DNA of 64,000 nucleotides from an uncultured Gilliamella sp. (GTDB taxonomy: Bacteria; Pseudomonadota; Gammaproteobacteria; Enterobacterales; Orbaceae): NCBI GenBank assembly GCA_945271295.1, contig CALYPG010000009.1, positions 1-64,000 of the forward strand, written 5' to 3'. This document shows positions 29,114 through 39,082 of this stretch, piece by piece; positions within the stretch are counted from its first letter, which is position 1; every line of letters starts with the position of its first letter. Below the pieces are notes generated by a model. The model did no database searches. It worked only from the letters and a program-made list of their open reading frames with translations, and was not told where the DNA came from. The translations under genes were made by a program, and so were the position numbers.

Positions 29114-30133
29114 TTAGTTCAATTTTATTGGTTGCTTTAAACGATAAACTAATTCTACCGGAACAATAATATTTTCAGATTGATAATCATTATTGGCGAT
29201 CTTTTGTTCCATCATGTATAACGCTTTTTCGGCAATTAATTTATCGTTTTGTTTAATAGACCAGATATTATTAGATAAAAAATTCAACATCAAATGCTCA
29301 TCAAAAGCACCAATATTAATATGTTCAGGGATATAACCTAATCTTTGATGAAGTAAACTAATAACACCCTCGAGTATAGGTAATGATGAAGCAATAAAAT
29401 TCTGTGGAATATCATTATATTTTTCAATATATTCCGAAATCATTAATTCACCATCACTTACTGAGTCGTTTTTAGCGTGACAAACGATGATTTGTTTATC
29501 ATCCCCAGACTCTTTAATTGCTTGAATGTAACCTTCAATTCTCTCTTTGACAGGCGCAAGAGTATCCAAACCAGCAAAAAAGACAATAGGTTGTTTTATT
29601 TTGGTTACCATTGATTGTGTTAATAAATAACCACCCCCTTTGTTATCCGACACTACACCTGACGATGTTGCTTGGTGATGATTTCTATCCAAAAAAACGA
29701 AAGGTTTGTCCAAAGATGATAAATGCTTAGCTTCGGTATCTTTATTTGCTGGCACAATAAAAATACCATCAACATTCCTAGCCTGCAAAGAGTTTGTTAG
29801 CTTTATTTCATAATTAGGATCATTATAGGTACAGCAAATCATCAACTGGTAACCTTTTTGCCGACAACTTAATTCAAGTGATTCGGCTAAAGATGAAAAA
29901 AAAGGGTTAGATAAATTCGGAACAACTAAACCCAAAGTATCAGTTTTATTCAATTTCAGGCTTCTGGCGGTATGATTAATGACATAACCATATTTATCTA
30001 CATAATCTTGTATTTTTTTTTGAGTTTTAACACTAATACGGTAATATTCTGCCTTTCCATTTAGAACCAGTCTGACTGTCGTAATCGATAAATTAAGATC
30101 AGTTGCGATTTGTTCTACAGTTTTCTTAGCCAT
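29114..30133 (-). CDS. LacI-family transcriptional regulator
   Basis: Repressor-type regulator of 339 aa. The N-terminal helix-turn-helix is TVEQIATDLNLSITTVRLVL (4-23), then the hinge region HTARSLKLNKTDTLGLVVPN and a periplasmic-binding-protein-like sensor domain. It is the last gene of the minus-strand cluster 29114-36970 and most likely controls it. A LacI-type palindrome lies just upstream of the first gene of that cluster. Confidence 0.88.
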   Translation of the reverse strand: MAKKTVEQIATDLNLSITTVRLVLNGKAEYYRISVKTQKKIQDYVDKYGYVINHTARSLKLNKTDTLGLVVPNLSNPFFSSLAESLELSCRQKGYQLMICCTYNDPNYEIKLTNSLQARNVDGIFIVPANKDTEAKHLSSLDKPFVFLDRNHHQATSSGVVSDNKGGGYLLTQSMVTKIKQPIVFFAGLDTLAPVKERIEGYIQAIKESGDDKQIIVCHAKNDSVSDGELMISEYIEKYNDIPQNFIASSLPILEGVISLLHQRLGYIPEHINIGAFDEHLMLNFLSNNIWSIKQNDKLIAEKALYMMEQKIANNDYQSENIIVPVELVYRLKQPIKLN

Positions 30134-30207
30134 TCCTGTTCTTTATCTTATATTTGATTATACTTGCAATTATATACTTATAATGATTAAAGGTACAAAG
30201 TAAGCAA

Positions 30208-30239
30208 TACTCTCACCAAAAGAAAATTTGACGAGAGTA
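30208..30239 (-). terminator. Hairpin between the MHS transporter and lacI genes
   Basis: TACTCTC and GAGAGTA form a perfect 7-bp stem around an 18-base loop. No strong T-run follows, so it is at best a weak or partial terminator. Confidence 0.35.
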
Positions 30240-30255
30240 AAATTAATTAATAAAA

Positions 30256-31596
30256 CTATTCAACATCTTTAGTTAAATCTCGTTTTGATGTTTCTGGCGC
30301 TCGTATAGCAGCAATACAACCAATAAGTGCAGCTATTACTACATATGTCGCAACTGGTACCCATCCATCATTAAATGCTGCACTTAGACTTTTAGCGATA
30401 AAAGGGGTAAATCCACCGGCAACAATAGCTCCTAATTGGGCTCCAATTGAAGCTCCGCTGTAGCGCACTTTAGGTCCAAACAATTCAGTAAAAAAGGATG
30501 GTTGAACAGAATTGATAGAGTTATGGCCAATATTTATTAATAACATGTAACCTAAAACCATCAAAAAGAATGATCCACTTTCTAAGAGCCAGAAAAATGG
30601 AAAAGCCATTGCCGCAGAAAAAAGAGCACCAAAAATATAAATTGGTCTGCGACCTACTTTATCAGATAATGCACCAAAAAATGCATGAGTAGCAAACGAA
30701 ATGACACAAGTTGCCATAACAACGTTCAAAATAGTTTGTCTCTCGACATTTAAGGTTGATGTCGCGTAAGACACGGCAAATACAGTAGCTAAAAAGAAAG
30801 GAACTGACTCCGCAAGTCTTAAGAACATAATTAAGACGATGCTACGCCACTGATGTTTTATAACTTCAATAACAGGACTTGGTTCTTTATTCTTTTCTTT
30901 CTTTTGTTCTTTTTGTATTTGTTGGAATACCGGTGTTTCATCTAAACGTCGACGCATATATAGTCCAAGAATAACCAATGCTACACTAAGCCAAAATGGA
31001 ATTCGCCATCCCCAACTTAATAGTTGATCTTCTGGTAACATAACCATAAAAGCAAAAACCCCTGTAGCTAAAAGTTGTCCGGAAAAACCACCAGTTTGTG
31101 GTATTGCCCCTAATAATCCACGGCGGTTAGATGGAGCACTTTCGACCACCATTAGCATTGCTCCCCCCCATTCTCCGCCGACCAAAAATCCTTGCATAAA
31201 TCTAAGTATAACTAGGAAAATAGGCGCCCATACACCAATTTGTTCATATGTAGGTAAACAACCGACTAAAAATGTAGAAACCCCCATACCTCCAAGTGTA
31301 ATTAGTAGCGTAATTTTACGACCTAATGTATCACCCATATGGCCAAAGAAAATACCGCCTAATGGTCTTGCAATAAAACCGACACCAAATGTTGCAAACG
31401 AAGCTAACATAGCAGCTAAAGGGCTAATGGTTGGGAAAAAGATTTTACTAAATACTAGTGCACTAGCTAATCCATAAAGTAAGAAGTCATAAAATTCTAT
31501 AGTATTACCAATCCAACTAGATATTACTACTCGTCTAATACTGGCTTTATCTAATTGTTTTGCTCCTGTTTCTGAGCTTATTGCTGACATAGTCAT
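30256..31596 (-). CDS. MFS transporter, metabolite:H+ symporter (MHS) type
   Basis: Inner-membrane proton symporter of 446 aa with 12 predicted helices. The MHS marks are SSWIGNTIEFYDFLLYGLAS near the N-terminus, the loop GHMGDTLGRKITLL, RFMQGFLVGGEWGGAMLMVV, and LSDKVGRRPIYIFG in the second half. Relatives are ShiA, KgtP and YhjE, which mostly carry organic acids, so the substrate may be an acidic sugar. It lies between the BNR-protein and lacI genes. Start has GAGGAA. Confidence 0.85.
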   Translation of the reverse strand: MTMSAISSETGAKQLDKASIRRVVISSWIGNTIEFYDFLLYGLASALVFSKIFFPTISPLAAMLASFATFGVGFIARPLGGIFFGHMGDTLGRKITLLITLGGMGVSTFLVGCLPTYEQIGVWAPIFLVILRFMQGFLVGGEWGGAMLMVVESAPSNRRGLLGAIPQTGGFSGQLLATGVFAFMVMLPEDQLLSWGWRIPFWLSVALVILGLYMRRRLDETPVFQQIQKEQKKEKNKEPSPVIEVIKHQWRSIVLIMFLRLAESVPFFLATVFAVSYATSTLNVERQTILNVVMATCVISFATHAFFGALSDKVGRRPIYIFGALFSAAMAFPFFWLLESGSFFLMVLGYMLLINIGHNSINSVQPSFFTELFGPKVRYSGASIGAQLGAIVAGGFTPFIAKSLSAAFNDGWVPVATYVVIAALIGCIAAIRAPETSKRDLTKDVE

Positions 31597-31683
31597 AATA
31601 TATTCCTCGTAATTTTTGACATAAGACTGTTCATGGGTAATGTAAGAACAGTTTTATCTCTATTGCGTACAGCTAATTGTGCT

Positions 31684-32739
31684 TTAATTAATTATGTTAA
31701 CTTCGTTATATACAATATTTTTTCGATTCCATGTATAAGTTATATGTAATACATTTTTTTCATTAGGATCACTAATAATTGCAGGATAAGAAAACTCACC
31801 TTCGCCAGATTCCAAATCAAATGGTAGCGACCATGTTTTGCCATTATCATGTGAATAAATTAATGAAATTGGGGAGCGCTTATTCCAATTCCCTGATACA
31901 GGATTGAAAGCAAGAATTAAAGTACCATCTGCAAGTTTTATAATGTCAATTCCACTATTATTATTGGGTAGCGTAGTGGCATAAGCTTGGCACCAATTAC
32001 GACCAAAATCGACAGAATCACTTCGATAAATTTGACCCCGAGTGCTACGCATTAAAGCATGGATATGACCAGTATTTGATTCCCATAAGGTTGGTTGGAT
32101 AACGCCATCCCATCGAAATACTTGTTCAATATTACTTTCCCATAAGGCATCATTTTTTAGTCCTTGCCAAATATTACTTTTATTAGAAGATGTAGCCTCC
32201 AAGTGTACAATTGGAATATCATTTCTTAACCAATTAATCCCATAATTATCTGAAATATCAATAAAAGAATCCCAATAGTGATTATTTTCAATTGAGCTTG
32301 GGGCTGCCCATTCTCCATTTGACATAACTAACAATTTATTTTTGACCGGTCCTCTTGGTAATGGGTTTCCATCACCTAACACCTTAGGTACAGACCATGT
32401 ATTTCCATTATCATCAGAAAAACTATAGTGCGTGATCCAATGGTGTACATCTGGACCTACTTTATAAAACAAATAAACTCGGTCATTTTGATAATGAAGT
32501 ACTGGATTCCAGTGTGCTTTTCCTTCTTGTGCAATTATACGAATAGGATTTTGCCATTGATTATTCACATAACGAGATAACCATATAGCCGTATCTTCGG
32601 TTCCTTCCTTTTTACCAGCAAAATAGGCAACTAATAGTTGTTTATTAGATAACTTAATAATTGTTGATGCATGGCAGTTGTTAAATAATTGATGTTCAGG
32701 TTCTAATAAAAATGAAGCATCTTTTTTTAATAATTGCAT
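31684..32739 (-). CDS. Cytoplasmic BNR-repeat (sialidase-fold) protein, putative glycoside hydrolase
   Basis: Six-bladed propeller-type protein of 351 aa. Four Asp-box-like motifs are seen: SDDNGNTW (108-115), SDNYGINW, a degenerate SVDFGRNW, and SHDNGKTW. LVAYFAGKKEGTEDTAIWLS resembles BNR_2 proteins usually labelled exo-sialidase. There is no signal peptide, so it acts inside the cell on an imported saccharide. True sialidases have a catalytic Arg triad and a Tyr/Glu pair, which I cannot confirm here. It is 13 bases downstream of the DapA-family gene. Confidence 0.75.
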   Translation of the reverse strand: MQLLKKDASFLLEPEHQLFNNCHASTIIKLSNKQLLVAYFAGKKEGTEDTAIWLSRYVNNQWQNPIRIIAQEGKAHWNPVLHYQNDRVYLFYKVGPDVHHWITHYSFSDDNGNTWSVPKVLGDGNPLPRGPVKNKLLVMSNGEWAAPSSIENNHYWDSFIDISDNYGINWLRNDIPIVHLEATSSNKSNIWQGLKNDALWESNIEQVFRWDGVIQPTLWESNTGHIHALMRSTRGQIYRSDSVDFGRNWCQAYATTLPNNNSGIDIIKLADGTLILAFNPVSGNWNKRSPISLIYSHDNGKTWSLPFDLESGEGEFSYPAIISDPNEKNVLHITYTWNRKNIVYNEVNIIN

Positions 32740-32752
32740 TATTAAATACCTT

Positions 32753-33676
32753 TTAAATAGCCAATGATCTTGTGATTATTTCACCTTGTAAGACCATATC
32801 ATCTATAGCTTGCGGATAAAAACTACTCATAAAGTTTTGAGAGGTCCTTACTCTGCATTGTATTGTTGAGAAATTTCCAATTTTCTGCTGATAATATTTT
32901 GCACAAATTGGATAATCTAAATTTTCTACTAAAGCTGCTGTGGATAAATAACTAGATAAAATTTGAGCTTTTTCAATATTTTTTTCCCAATTTTCATATA
33001 ACCAAACATAAAGTTCTGGATGAAAATTAGCCATCACACCGCTAAATGCTCTATACCCCATTTGCAACGAGGTTAACAATGTTTGACTATTGGCATTTGC
33101 AAGGCTTAAGCGAGAACCATTGGTAATTAATGCCCGTTGTTTAATAATATTAAGATCACAACAGGTATCTTTAATAAAGGTAAAACGCTTACTATCAACA
33201 CACCATTTTACAATATCGTCACTGAGTAAACGTTTATAAGGATAGGGACATTCATAAATACCGAGATCTATTTTTTGTGGTAATGTTAGCACTAATTTTT
33301 GTAAATTATTTAAGGCAATTTTATTGTCTTCACCTTGTAGTGCAAACCGATTGCTAATTAAGATGATACTATCTGCACCCGTTTCAGACATTGCGATAAG
33401 TTGTTCAGATTGATGTGAAAAATCTGTTGCTGTGTGTCCAGAAACAACTACTGGTATTTTGCCATCAACTTTCTCAATAATAAATTTGGCAATTTTTTGA
33501 CTTTCTTTGTCACTGAGAAAAAACATTTCACTCGATTGACAAAGGCCAAATAATCCATGAACTCCAGCTTTAACATACCAATCTATAAGATTTTCTAATG
33601 CATTATAATCAACGGATCTTTGCTCATTAAATGGGGTGAGCATTACCGGCCATACACCTACATATTTATTTTTCAT
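32753..33676 (-). CDS. DapA/NanA-family class I aldolase or dehydratase
   Basis: A TIM-barrel enzyme of 307 aa. The Schiff-base lysine is Lys169 in FTFIKDTCCD and the catalytic tyrosine Tyr141 in GIYECPYPYKR. The substrate loop reads GLFGLCQSSEM (41-51) in place of the GTTGE of DapA or GSTGE of NanA, so it is neither of those and likely acts on another 2-keto acid. The start at 33676 is preferred over 33688 because GGTGAA is well placed before it. It lies between the isomerase and BNR genes. Confidence 0.8.
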   Translation of the reverse strand: MKNKYVGVWPVMLTPFNEQRSVDYNALENLIDWYVKAGVHGLFGLCQSSEMFFLSDKESQKIAKFIIEKVDGKIPVVVSGHTATDFSHQSEQLIAMSETGADSIILISNRFALQGEDNKIALNNLQKLVLTLPQKIDLGIYECPYPYKRLLSDDIVKWCVDSKRFTFIKDTCCDLNIIKQRALITNGSRLSLANANSQTLLTSLQMGYRAFSGVMANFHPELYVWLYENWEKNIEKAQILSSYLSTAALVENLDYPICAKYYQQKIGNFSTIQCRVRTSQNFMSSFYPQAIDDMVLQGEIITRSLAI

Positions 33677-33706
33677 ACTGTTCACCATTTATTTAAATAC
33701 TAATAT

Positions 33707-35362
33707 TTATTTATCTTGGAAATATGTAAACGCATCCCCAGCAACTTTAACTTTGATATTTTGTGTTAAAGCTTGTGCAACAAAGGCTTTTACTACATAT
33801 TCTAAGTGTGCTTCATCAACATAGGCTATCGTAATGTGATTGCTTTGATGACCAGCCATAAAGTCGTCTCGCGTAATACCATCAAGTACCGCATTGAGTA
33901 ATGGCCACTCATAATTTGTCGCTCTGCGACGACGTTCAAATTCGTCTGCTGGTAATTCAGTGGCGTGACCGGTACCTATGTGCATAATCACATCTAATCC
34001 TTCATAATGGGCTCTTGCCCAAATAAAACGTCCGGTTTTTCCTTGTCCTGCAATAGTTGAACCACCATAAGGGAAGAACATCGGCGGTTGCCGGTATCCG
34101 GTTGCTCCTGCAATACCACCTTTTATGTGTTCAAACGGTACCGCACCAGAAATTTCAAAATCCCAATAAAATGTACCGTTATATTTACTGCCCCAACGAA
34201 CATCATGAAGTGTTGTTTCTGCTGGTAAATTGAGGGATGTTAATAAATACCAAAGCATGGTTTGTGGGATAGCGGTTCCCATATCCACTTCATTGATGCA
34301 TGGAATGGGTTGATTAGGCATAATCACTTCACCATTTTCATCAGGAATAGGGAATCGGCCCGTTGATCCAATTGCTCCTTCAGCAAAATCAGATGCTGCA
34401 CAGCAATCTTTCAGACCTTGTTGATATTGAACCCCAACTGCCGATAAACCAAATCGTTTAAAGAATCTTGCCATAGCAATCATCATTGCACATTGTTCTT
34501 CAACTTGTTCACGGGTGAGTTCTTGTTCGCTATTAGTACCAAATTGGAATTGCATTCCTCGATCTTCATACCACTTTAAGCATTGCTCACGTAATGATTG
34601 TGGTACTTTTTTCATTTCAACTAATAAAGCGGATTGAGAAAGAGATTCGAGAGGCATGCCAATTTTGATTAATGATTGTTGTGGAAAGACACCATTAATC
34701 ATCCCCATACAAAACGTATCAAATAATCCTAATATTGCTTTGTTACGAAGAATGTATTGCCCAATTTGATATCCAGTTTTTCCTGCTGTTGTTGCCATAA
34801 CAGGATGGGTTGCAGGAATGTCATGTAAATATTGAGTATTATGTTCAATAGCACCAAATTTTAACCAAGTATTAAGGGCAGTATCAAAAAACGCATCTTC
34901 AAAATTTTCAGACCACAATCTTGAATACGATTTACCCAAGCTGGTTAATGTGCCAGCTAAACAAAGCATACCTACTAGGCCTGGCCAAGTGCCTTCAAAA
35001 TTAGCAAGTAATAAAATCGGTCCGCGATGATGAACTAAACATGGTGCCACATAATGTGAGTATTGCCATGCTGTAAGTAAAACAATTAATGGTGCATCAG
35101 GGTCAATGTTGGCAAAATAGTCACATCCTTCGCGTTGAGTTCGTAAAAAACCATGTCCTGATTCAGGGTTAATGGGGAATGCTCTGGTTAATTTATATCC
35201 TTTATTTTTTAATACTTGCTCAAGCTTTTGTTCGAATTTTAATTGGGTTGGCCAACAGGTTGTATTTGCTGCTTCGCGCAAATCCCCACTGGTTACCATT
35301 AAAATTTCATTCTTATCAGCTGTCATTGACGGCTTGTTATTAGATAATGCACTTTTTAACAT
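33707..35362 (-). CDS. L-fucose/L-arabinose-isomerase-family protein
   Basis: A 551-aa cytoplasmic protein that resembles the FucI/AraA fold. It has an N-terminal domain with VTSGDLREAANTTCWPTQLK and ANFEGTWPGLVGMLCLAGTL, and a C-terminal part with GTGHATELPADEFERRRRAT. It is somewhat shorter than FucI (591), and the similarity I can see is distant, so the sugar is open. Adjacent FGGY pentulose kinase suggests an aldose-ketose isomerase. A strong GGAGG precedes the start at 35362, 12 bases after the kinase stop. Confidence 0.72.
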   Translation of the reverse strand: MLKSALSNNKPSMTADKNEILMVTSGDLREAANTTCWPTQLKFEQKLEQVLKNKGYKLTRAFPINPESGHGFLRTQREGCDYFANIDPDAPLIVLLTAWQYSHYVAPCLVHHRGPILLLANFEGTWPGLVGMLCLAGTLTSLGKSYSRLWSENFEDAFFDTALNTWLKFGAIEHNTQYLHDIPATHPVMATTAGKTGYQIGQYILRNKAILGLFDTFCMGMINGVFPQQSLIKIGMPLESLSQSALLVEMKKVPQSLREQCLKWYEDRGMQFQFGTNSEQELTREQVEEQCAMMIAMARFFKRFGLSAVGVQYQQGLKDCCAASDFAEGAIGSTGRFPIPDENGEVIMPNQPIPCINEVDMGTAIPQTMLWYLLTSLNLPAETTLHDVRWGSKYNGTFYWDFEISGAVPFEHIKGGIAGATGYRQPPMFFPYGGSTIAGQGKTGRFIWARAHYEGLDVIMHIGTGHATELPADEFERRRRATNYEWPLLNAVLDGITRDDFMAGHQSNHITIAYVDEAHLEYVVKAFVAQALTQNIKVKVAGDAFTYFQDK

Positions 35363-35374
35363 AGGTCCTCCCTG

Positions 35375-36970
35375 TTACTTCTCGTCAAATGATTCATTCA
35401 TTAACTGGTTATAACGCAATTGATCTTGGTACATTTGTAAATAAACGTTGTATTTACGGTGGTGAAAATTCTGAGTGGAAAGATCTGGTTTAATCGTATT
35501 TCCAAATTCAACCATTTCTTTTGCTGCGTTAGAAATATCTTTAAAAGCTTTACATGCCACAGCCCCTAAAATTGCCGCTCCTAAATTGACGGCGTCTTCT
35601 TCCTTAGCAAGAAATATCTCTTTACCGGTGATATTGGCGTACTCTCTTAGCCAAAGTGGATTTTTAGTTGCACCTCCACACATAATTAATCTATCAATTT
35701 GATAACCCGATTCCGTCATAGCATTGATAATGTGTAATGTTCCGTAGGCAATAGCTTGCATGGTTGCTAAGTAATATTTAGCTAAAGCAGTTATGCCAGT
35801 TTCAAGCGTAAGTCCTGATACCATTCCTTTGGCATCCGGATTAGCTCTTGGTGAACGGTTACCATGATGATCGGCTAAAATATGGAGATCATCAGTAAGG
35901 TATTTATTGTGTTGTTCTAATTGATTAACATAATGGTTAAGAAGTTGATAATAGTTACATCCTTTTTGTTTGGCTTCTTGTTCTAGTTGTGGCCATGCTT
36001 CATGTTGTCTAATTGACCATTCTAATAACGCACCCGCGGCACTTTGTCCGCCTTCATTCAGCCAATAATTGGGTAACATTGCATCAAGATAAGGTCCCCA
36101 AACCCCTGATACTAGAATGGGGTTTTTATTAACTATCATATGACAATTTGAAGTACCACTAATAATGGCAAGGCTGGCTTGAGGATTAGAACCAACAAGT
36201 GCAATACCGCCAGCATGAGCATCAATAATTCCGGTTGCGACAATAACGTTAGTATGTAATCCTAATTGTTCGGCTGCTTTTGGCGTTAACGAACCGGCAC
36301 TTTCACCTAACCCTAAAACCGTTTGTGGAATTTTATCTTTCAGATCTTTCAAATCAATTTTATTGAGGAATTTTTCACTAAAACTCTTTTTATGTGCTAA
36401 GTAATTCCATTTACAAGTTAAGGTACAAACACTTGCAATATCTGAATTTGTAGCTTGCCAGACTAAATAATCGGCTAAATCGAAAAAGCGGGCTATTTTA
36501 TTATAGCGGTCTGGATAGTGATGTTTGATCCATAAGATTTTGGGTAGTTCCATTTCAATACTTACTTCGCCACCAACATACTGCAATACCGGATCATTGG
36601 TTAAATTAATCGCCCTAGCTTCTTCTTTTGCGCGGTGATCCATCCACATAATTATGTTTTGATTATCATCATTGTTTTCAGAAATTGATACCGGATGACC
36701 TTGATGATCAAGTGCAACTAACGAACAAGTAGCATCAAAACCAATAGAACGAACTTGAGCCACATCAACATTAGCAATAGCTATTGATTCTCTGACTGCA
36801 AGGCAAATTTGTTGCCAAATTTGCTTAGACGATTGCGCAATCCAATCTGAATTAGAATGAAACTGGTCAATAGGTTTTACACTAAATCCTAATCGATGAC
36901 CTTGACGATCAAATAAAGCGGAACGCACACTTGCAGAACCAACATCAACACCTATAAAAACATCTTCCAT
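35375..36970 (-). CDS. FGGY-family pentulose kinase (ribulokinase type)
   Basis: ATP-dependent carbohydrate kinase of 531 aa. FIGVDVGSASVRSALF starts the first actin-like domain; GFDATCSLVAL, IIMWMDHRAKEEA, VSIEMELPKILW and TGIIDAHAGGIA are marks of the pentulose branch. MCGGATKNPLW near the C-terminus binds ATP. The start at 36970 has GAGG five bases upstream; an ATG at 37006 would put the operator-like palindrome inside the gene. It is the first gene of the LacI-linked cluster. D-ribulose or a related ketose is likely but not proven. Confidence 0.85.
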   Translation of the reverse strand: MEDVFIGVDVGSASVRSALFDRQGHRLGFSVKPIDQFHSNSDWIAQSSKQIWQQICLAVRESIAIANVDVAQVRSIGFDATCSLVALDHQGHPVSISENNDDNQNIIMWMDHRAKEEARAINLTNDPVLQYVGGEVSIEMELPKILWIKHHYPDRYNKIARFFDLADYLVWQATNSDIASVCTLTCKWNYLAHKKSFSEKFLNKIDLKDLKDKIPQTVLGLGESAGSLTPKAAEQLGLHTNVIVATGIIDAHAGGIALVGSNPQASLAIISGTSNCHMIVNKNPILVSGVWGPYLDAMLPNYWLNEGGQSAAGALLEWSIRQHEAWPQLEQEAKQKGCNYYQLLNHYVNQLEQHNKYLTDDLHILADHHGNRSPRANPDAKGMVSGLTLETGITALAKYYLATMQAIAYGTLHIINAMTESGYQIDRLIMCGGATKNPLWLREYANITGKEIFLAKEEDAVNLGAAILGAVACKAFKDISNAAKEMVEFGNTIKPDLSTQNFHHRKYNVYLQMYQDQLRYNQLMNESFDEK

Positions 36971-36987
36971 GTTTGCCTCAACTTTTT

Positions 36988-37005
36988 TGCTAACTCGTGT
37001 TAGCA
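36988..37005. promoter_or_regulatory. LacI-type operator upstream of the FGGY-kinase cluster
   Basis: TGCTAACTCGTGTTAGCA has two perfect 7-bp arms around a central CG, the usual form of LacI-family operators. It sits 18-35 bases before the kinase start, where a bound repressor would block transcription. Confidence 0.65.
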
Positions 37006-37049
37006 TAATAATTAAAAAACCCGAGTAAACAATTAATAAATATTCATAA

Positions 37050-37065
37050 TGTGATTTAATTCAAA
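37050..37065. promoter_or_regulatory. CRP-like site upstream of the FGGY-kinase cluster
   Basis: TGTGATTTAATTCAAA fits TGTGA-N6-TCACA at 8 of 10 positions. It lies 45 bases upstream of the operator-like palindrome. Confidence 0.5.
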
Positions 37066-37401
37066 CTTTTTTTAAAATTGCAATAAAAAACACATGGATA
37101 ATTGCTTAAAATAAAAGCAATTGAATTTGCAAAAATTATCATTTTTGAAATTACTGATATTTGTTTCTATCTAAAATTCAGAATGATATTTTTAAGTGTT
37201 AATCTTAAAATTTGTGTAAAAACAATGTTGTTTTTTTATTAATGAATATTGCTAAGAACATATTTAATCTTTAGAAGAATTTAAAAAAATTACTTGAACG
37301 ATAATTTTGTTTAATGGTTGATATCTTTTATTATTGGATAAACCTGTTATTAACTGCAATGGATTAACCTAATTCGAGATTCATTTAAAACAAATATGTT
37401 A
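37066..37401. other. Intergenic stretch without recognisable gene
   Basis: About 340 very AT-rich bases between the kinase control region and an IS30-type relic. I see no coding frame of note and no strong hairpin. Confidence 0.5.
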
Positions 37402-37452
37402 GGGTTTTATACTGAAACGTATAGTTAACCTGAAACTTTTTTGCAATAAATT
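37402..37452. repeat. Decayed IS30-type terminal repeat, copy D
   Basis: GGGTTTTATACTGAAACGTA and TAGTTAACCTGAAACTTTTT match the 3' half of the IS30-type remnant at 17364-17447 nearly base for base. It lies between the divergent kinase cluster and gltX. Confidence 0.7.
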
Positions 37453-37587
37453 CTAAATATTATTGAAATTAACATGACTATTGCCGAAACCTTTTGGCAT
37501 GTTAGAATAAGACACCATATCGATGTTGTAACAATATAGTAAAATCATAATTATTAACATCATCTTTGTCATAAGTAGGATTATTTC

Positions 37588-39018
37588 ATGAAAATCAAAA
37601 CCCGTTTTGCACCGAGTCCAACCGGTTATTTACATGTTGGTGGTGCTCGTACAGCACTTTATTCTTGGCTCTATACTCGCCATGCTAAAGGCGCATTTGT
37701 GTTGCGTATTGAAGATACCGATCTTGAGCGTTCAACGCCAGAGGCAATACAAGCAATTATGGATGGTATGAATTGGTTAAAATTGTCATGGGATGAGGGA
37801 CCTTATTTTCAAACAAAACGTTTTGATCGTTATAATCAAGTGATTGACGAAATGTTAGAAAAAGGTACAGCTTATCGTTGTTACTGTTCTAAAGCGCGTC
37901 TAGAAAAATTACGTGAAGAACAGATGGCAAAGGGTGAAAAGGCACGTTATGATGGTCATTGCCGTTGTGATGCAGTGCAAAAGCAACATTCACATGATGA
38001 GCCGCACGTGGTGCGCTTTGCTAATCCGGTTGATGGTGTGGTCATTTTTAATGATTTAATTCGCGGTCCAATTGAGATTGCTAATAAAGAACTTGATGAT
38101 TTAATTATCCGCCGCACTGACGGTTCACCAACTTATAATTTTTGTGTAGTGGTCGATGATTGGGATATGGAAATTACTCATGTTATTCGTGGTGAAGATC
38201 ATATTAACAATACGCCTCGGCAAATTAATATTTTAAAGGCACTTGGTGCACCATTGCCTGAATATGGCCATGTATCAATGATCTTAGGTGATGATGGGCA
38301 AAAATTGTCAAAACGCCATGGTGCAGTAAGCGTAATGCAATATCGTGATGATGGCTATTTACCTGAAGCATTACTCAACTATTTAGTTCGACTTGGTTGG
38401 TCTCATGGTGATCAGGAGATCTTCTCTGTGGCTGAAATGATAAGCTATTTTTCGTTAGATGCAGTAAGTAAATCAGCAAGTGCATTTAATACCGAAAAAT
38501 TATTGTGGTTAAATCATCATTATATTAATCATTTAGACGTCGATTATGTGGCGCAACATTTGGTTTGGCATATGAACAGGCAAGGCTATGATTTAAGCCA
38601 AGGACCAGATCTTATTACTATCATTAAATTATTCGGTGAACGTTGTAAAACGCTTAAAGAAATAGCTGAATCATGCGCTTATTGTTATCAAGATTTTGCC
38701 GAATTTGATGCCGATGCAGCTAAAAAACATTTACGTCCGGTTGCCAAAGTACCATTAGAAACCATTAAAGCAAAAATACAAGCTATCGCTGATTTTGATT
38801 GGCAAATTGATAAGATCCATCATGCCATTGAAGCAACCGCAACTGAACTCGATGTAGGTATGGGTAAAGTTGGTATGCCACTTCGTGTTGCAGTAACAGG
38901 GCTTGGTCAATCTCCATCTGTTGATGCGACAGTGTTTGCTGTTGGTAAACAGCGTTCGCTTGCCAGAATTGATAAAGCACTAGCTTATATTAAACAGCGA
39001 GAACAAGCACAAGAGTAA
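37588..39018 (+). CDS. gltX: Glutamyl-tRNA synthetase
   Basis: Class I synthetase for tRNA-Glu. [20 protein letters not shown] holds the HIGH-like motif and KLSKRHG the KMSKS-like motif. The zinc cysteines of enterobacterial GltX are present in [11 protein letters not shown] and DGHCRCDA. Its 476 aa compare with 471 in E. coli. A single gene, ending at a hairpin. Confidence 0.97.
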   Translation: MKIKTRFAPSPTGYLHVGGARTALYSWLYTRHAKGAFVLRIEDTDLERSTPEAIQAIMDGMNWLKLSWDEGPYFQTKRFDRYNQVIDEMLEKGTAYRCYCSKARLEKLREEQMAKGEKARYDGHCRCDAVQKQHSHDEPHVVRFANPVDGVVIFNDLIRGPIEIANKELDDLIIRRTDGSPTYNFCVVVDDWDMEITHVIRGEDHINNTPRQINILKALGAPLPEYGHVSMILGDDGQKLSKRHGAVSVMQYRDDGYLPEALLNYLVRLGWSHGDQEIFSVAEMISYFSLDAVSKSASAFNTEKLLWLNHHYINHLDVDYVAQHLVWHMNRQGYDLSQGPDLITIIKLFGERCKTLKEIAESCAYCYQDFAEFDADAAKKHLRPVAKVPLETIKAKIQAIADFDWQIDKIHHAIEATATELDVGMGKVGMPLRVAVTGLGQSPSVDATVFAVGKQRSLARIDKALAYIKQREQAQE

Positions 39019-39032
39019 TTTTATTTGTTTTG

Positions 39033-39057
39033 TTATTGCCGGCGTTACCGGCAATAA
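39033..39057 (+). terminator. Hairpin after gltX
   Basis: A perfect 10-bp stem, TTATTGCCGG and CCGGCAATAA, with a five-base loop, lies just after the gltX stop. The following bases (GTGCTTCTTCC) are only partly T-rich, so termination may be incomplete and transcription may run into the ydbH-like gene. Confidence 0.65.
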
Positions 39058-39082
39058 GTGCTTCTTCCAATTGAGAGTTTAT

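Noticed and set aside
31684-33676. Sialic acid catabolism (sialidase plus NanA)
   Set aside because: The DapA-family protein lacks the GSTGE loop of NanA, the BNR protein has no signal peptide, and no nanE, nanK or nagA-linked nan genes are adjacent. An FGGY kinase and fucose-isomerase-like protein do not fit that pathway.
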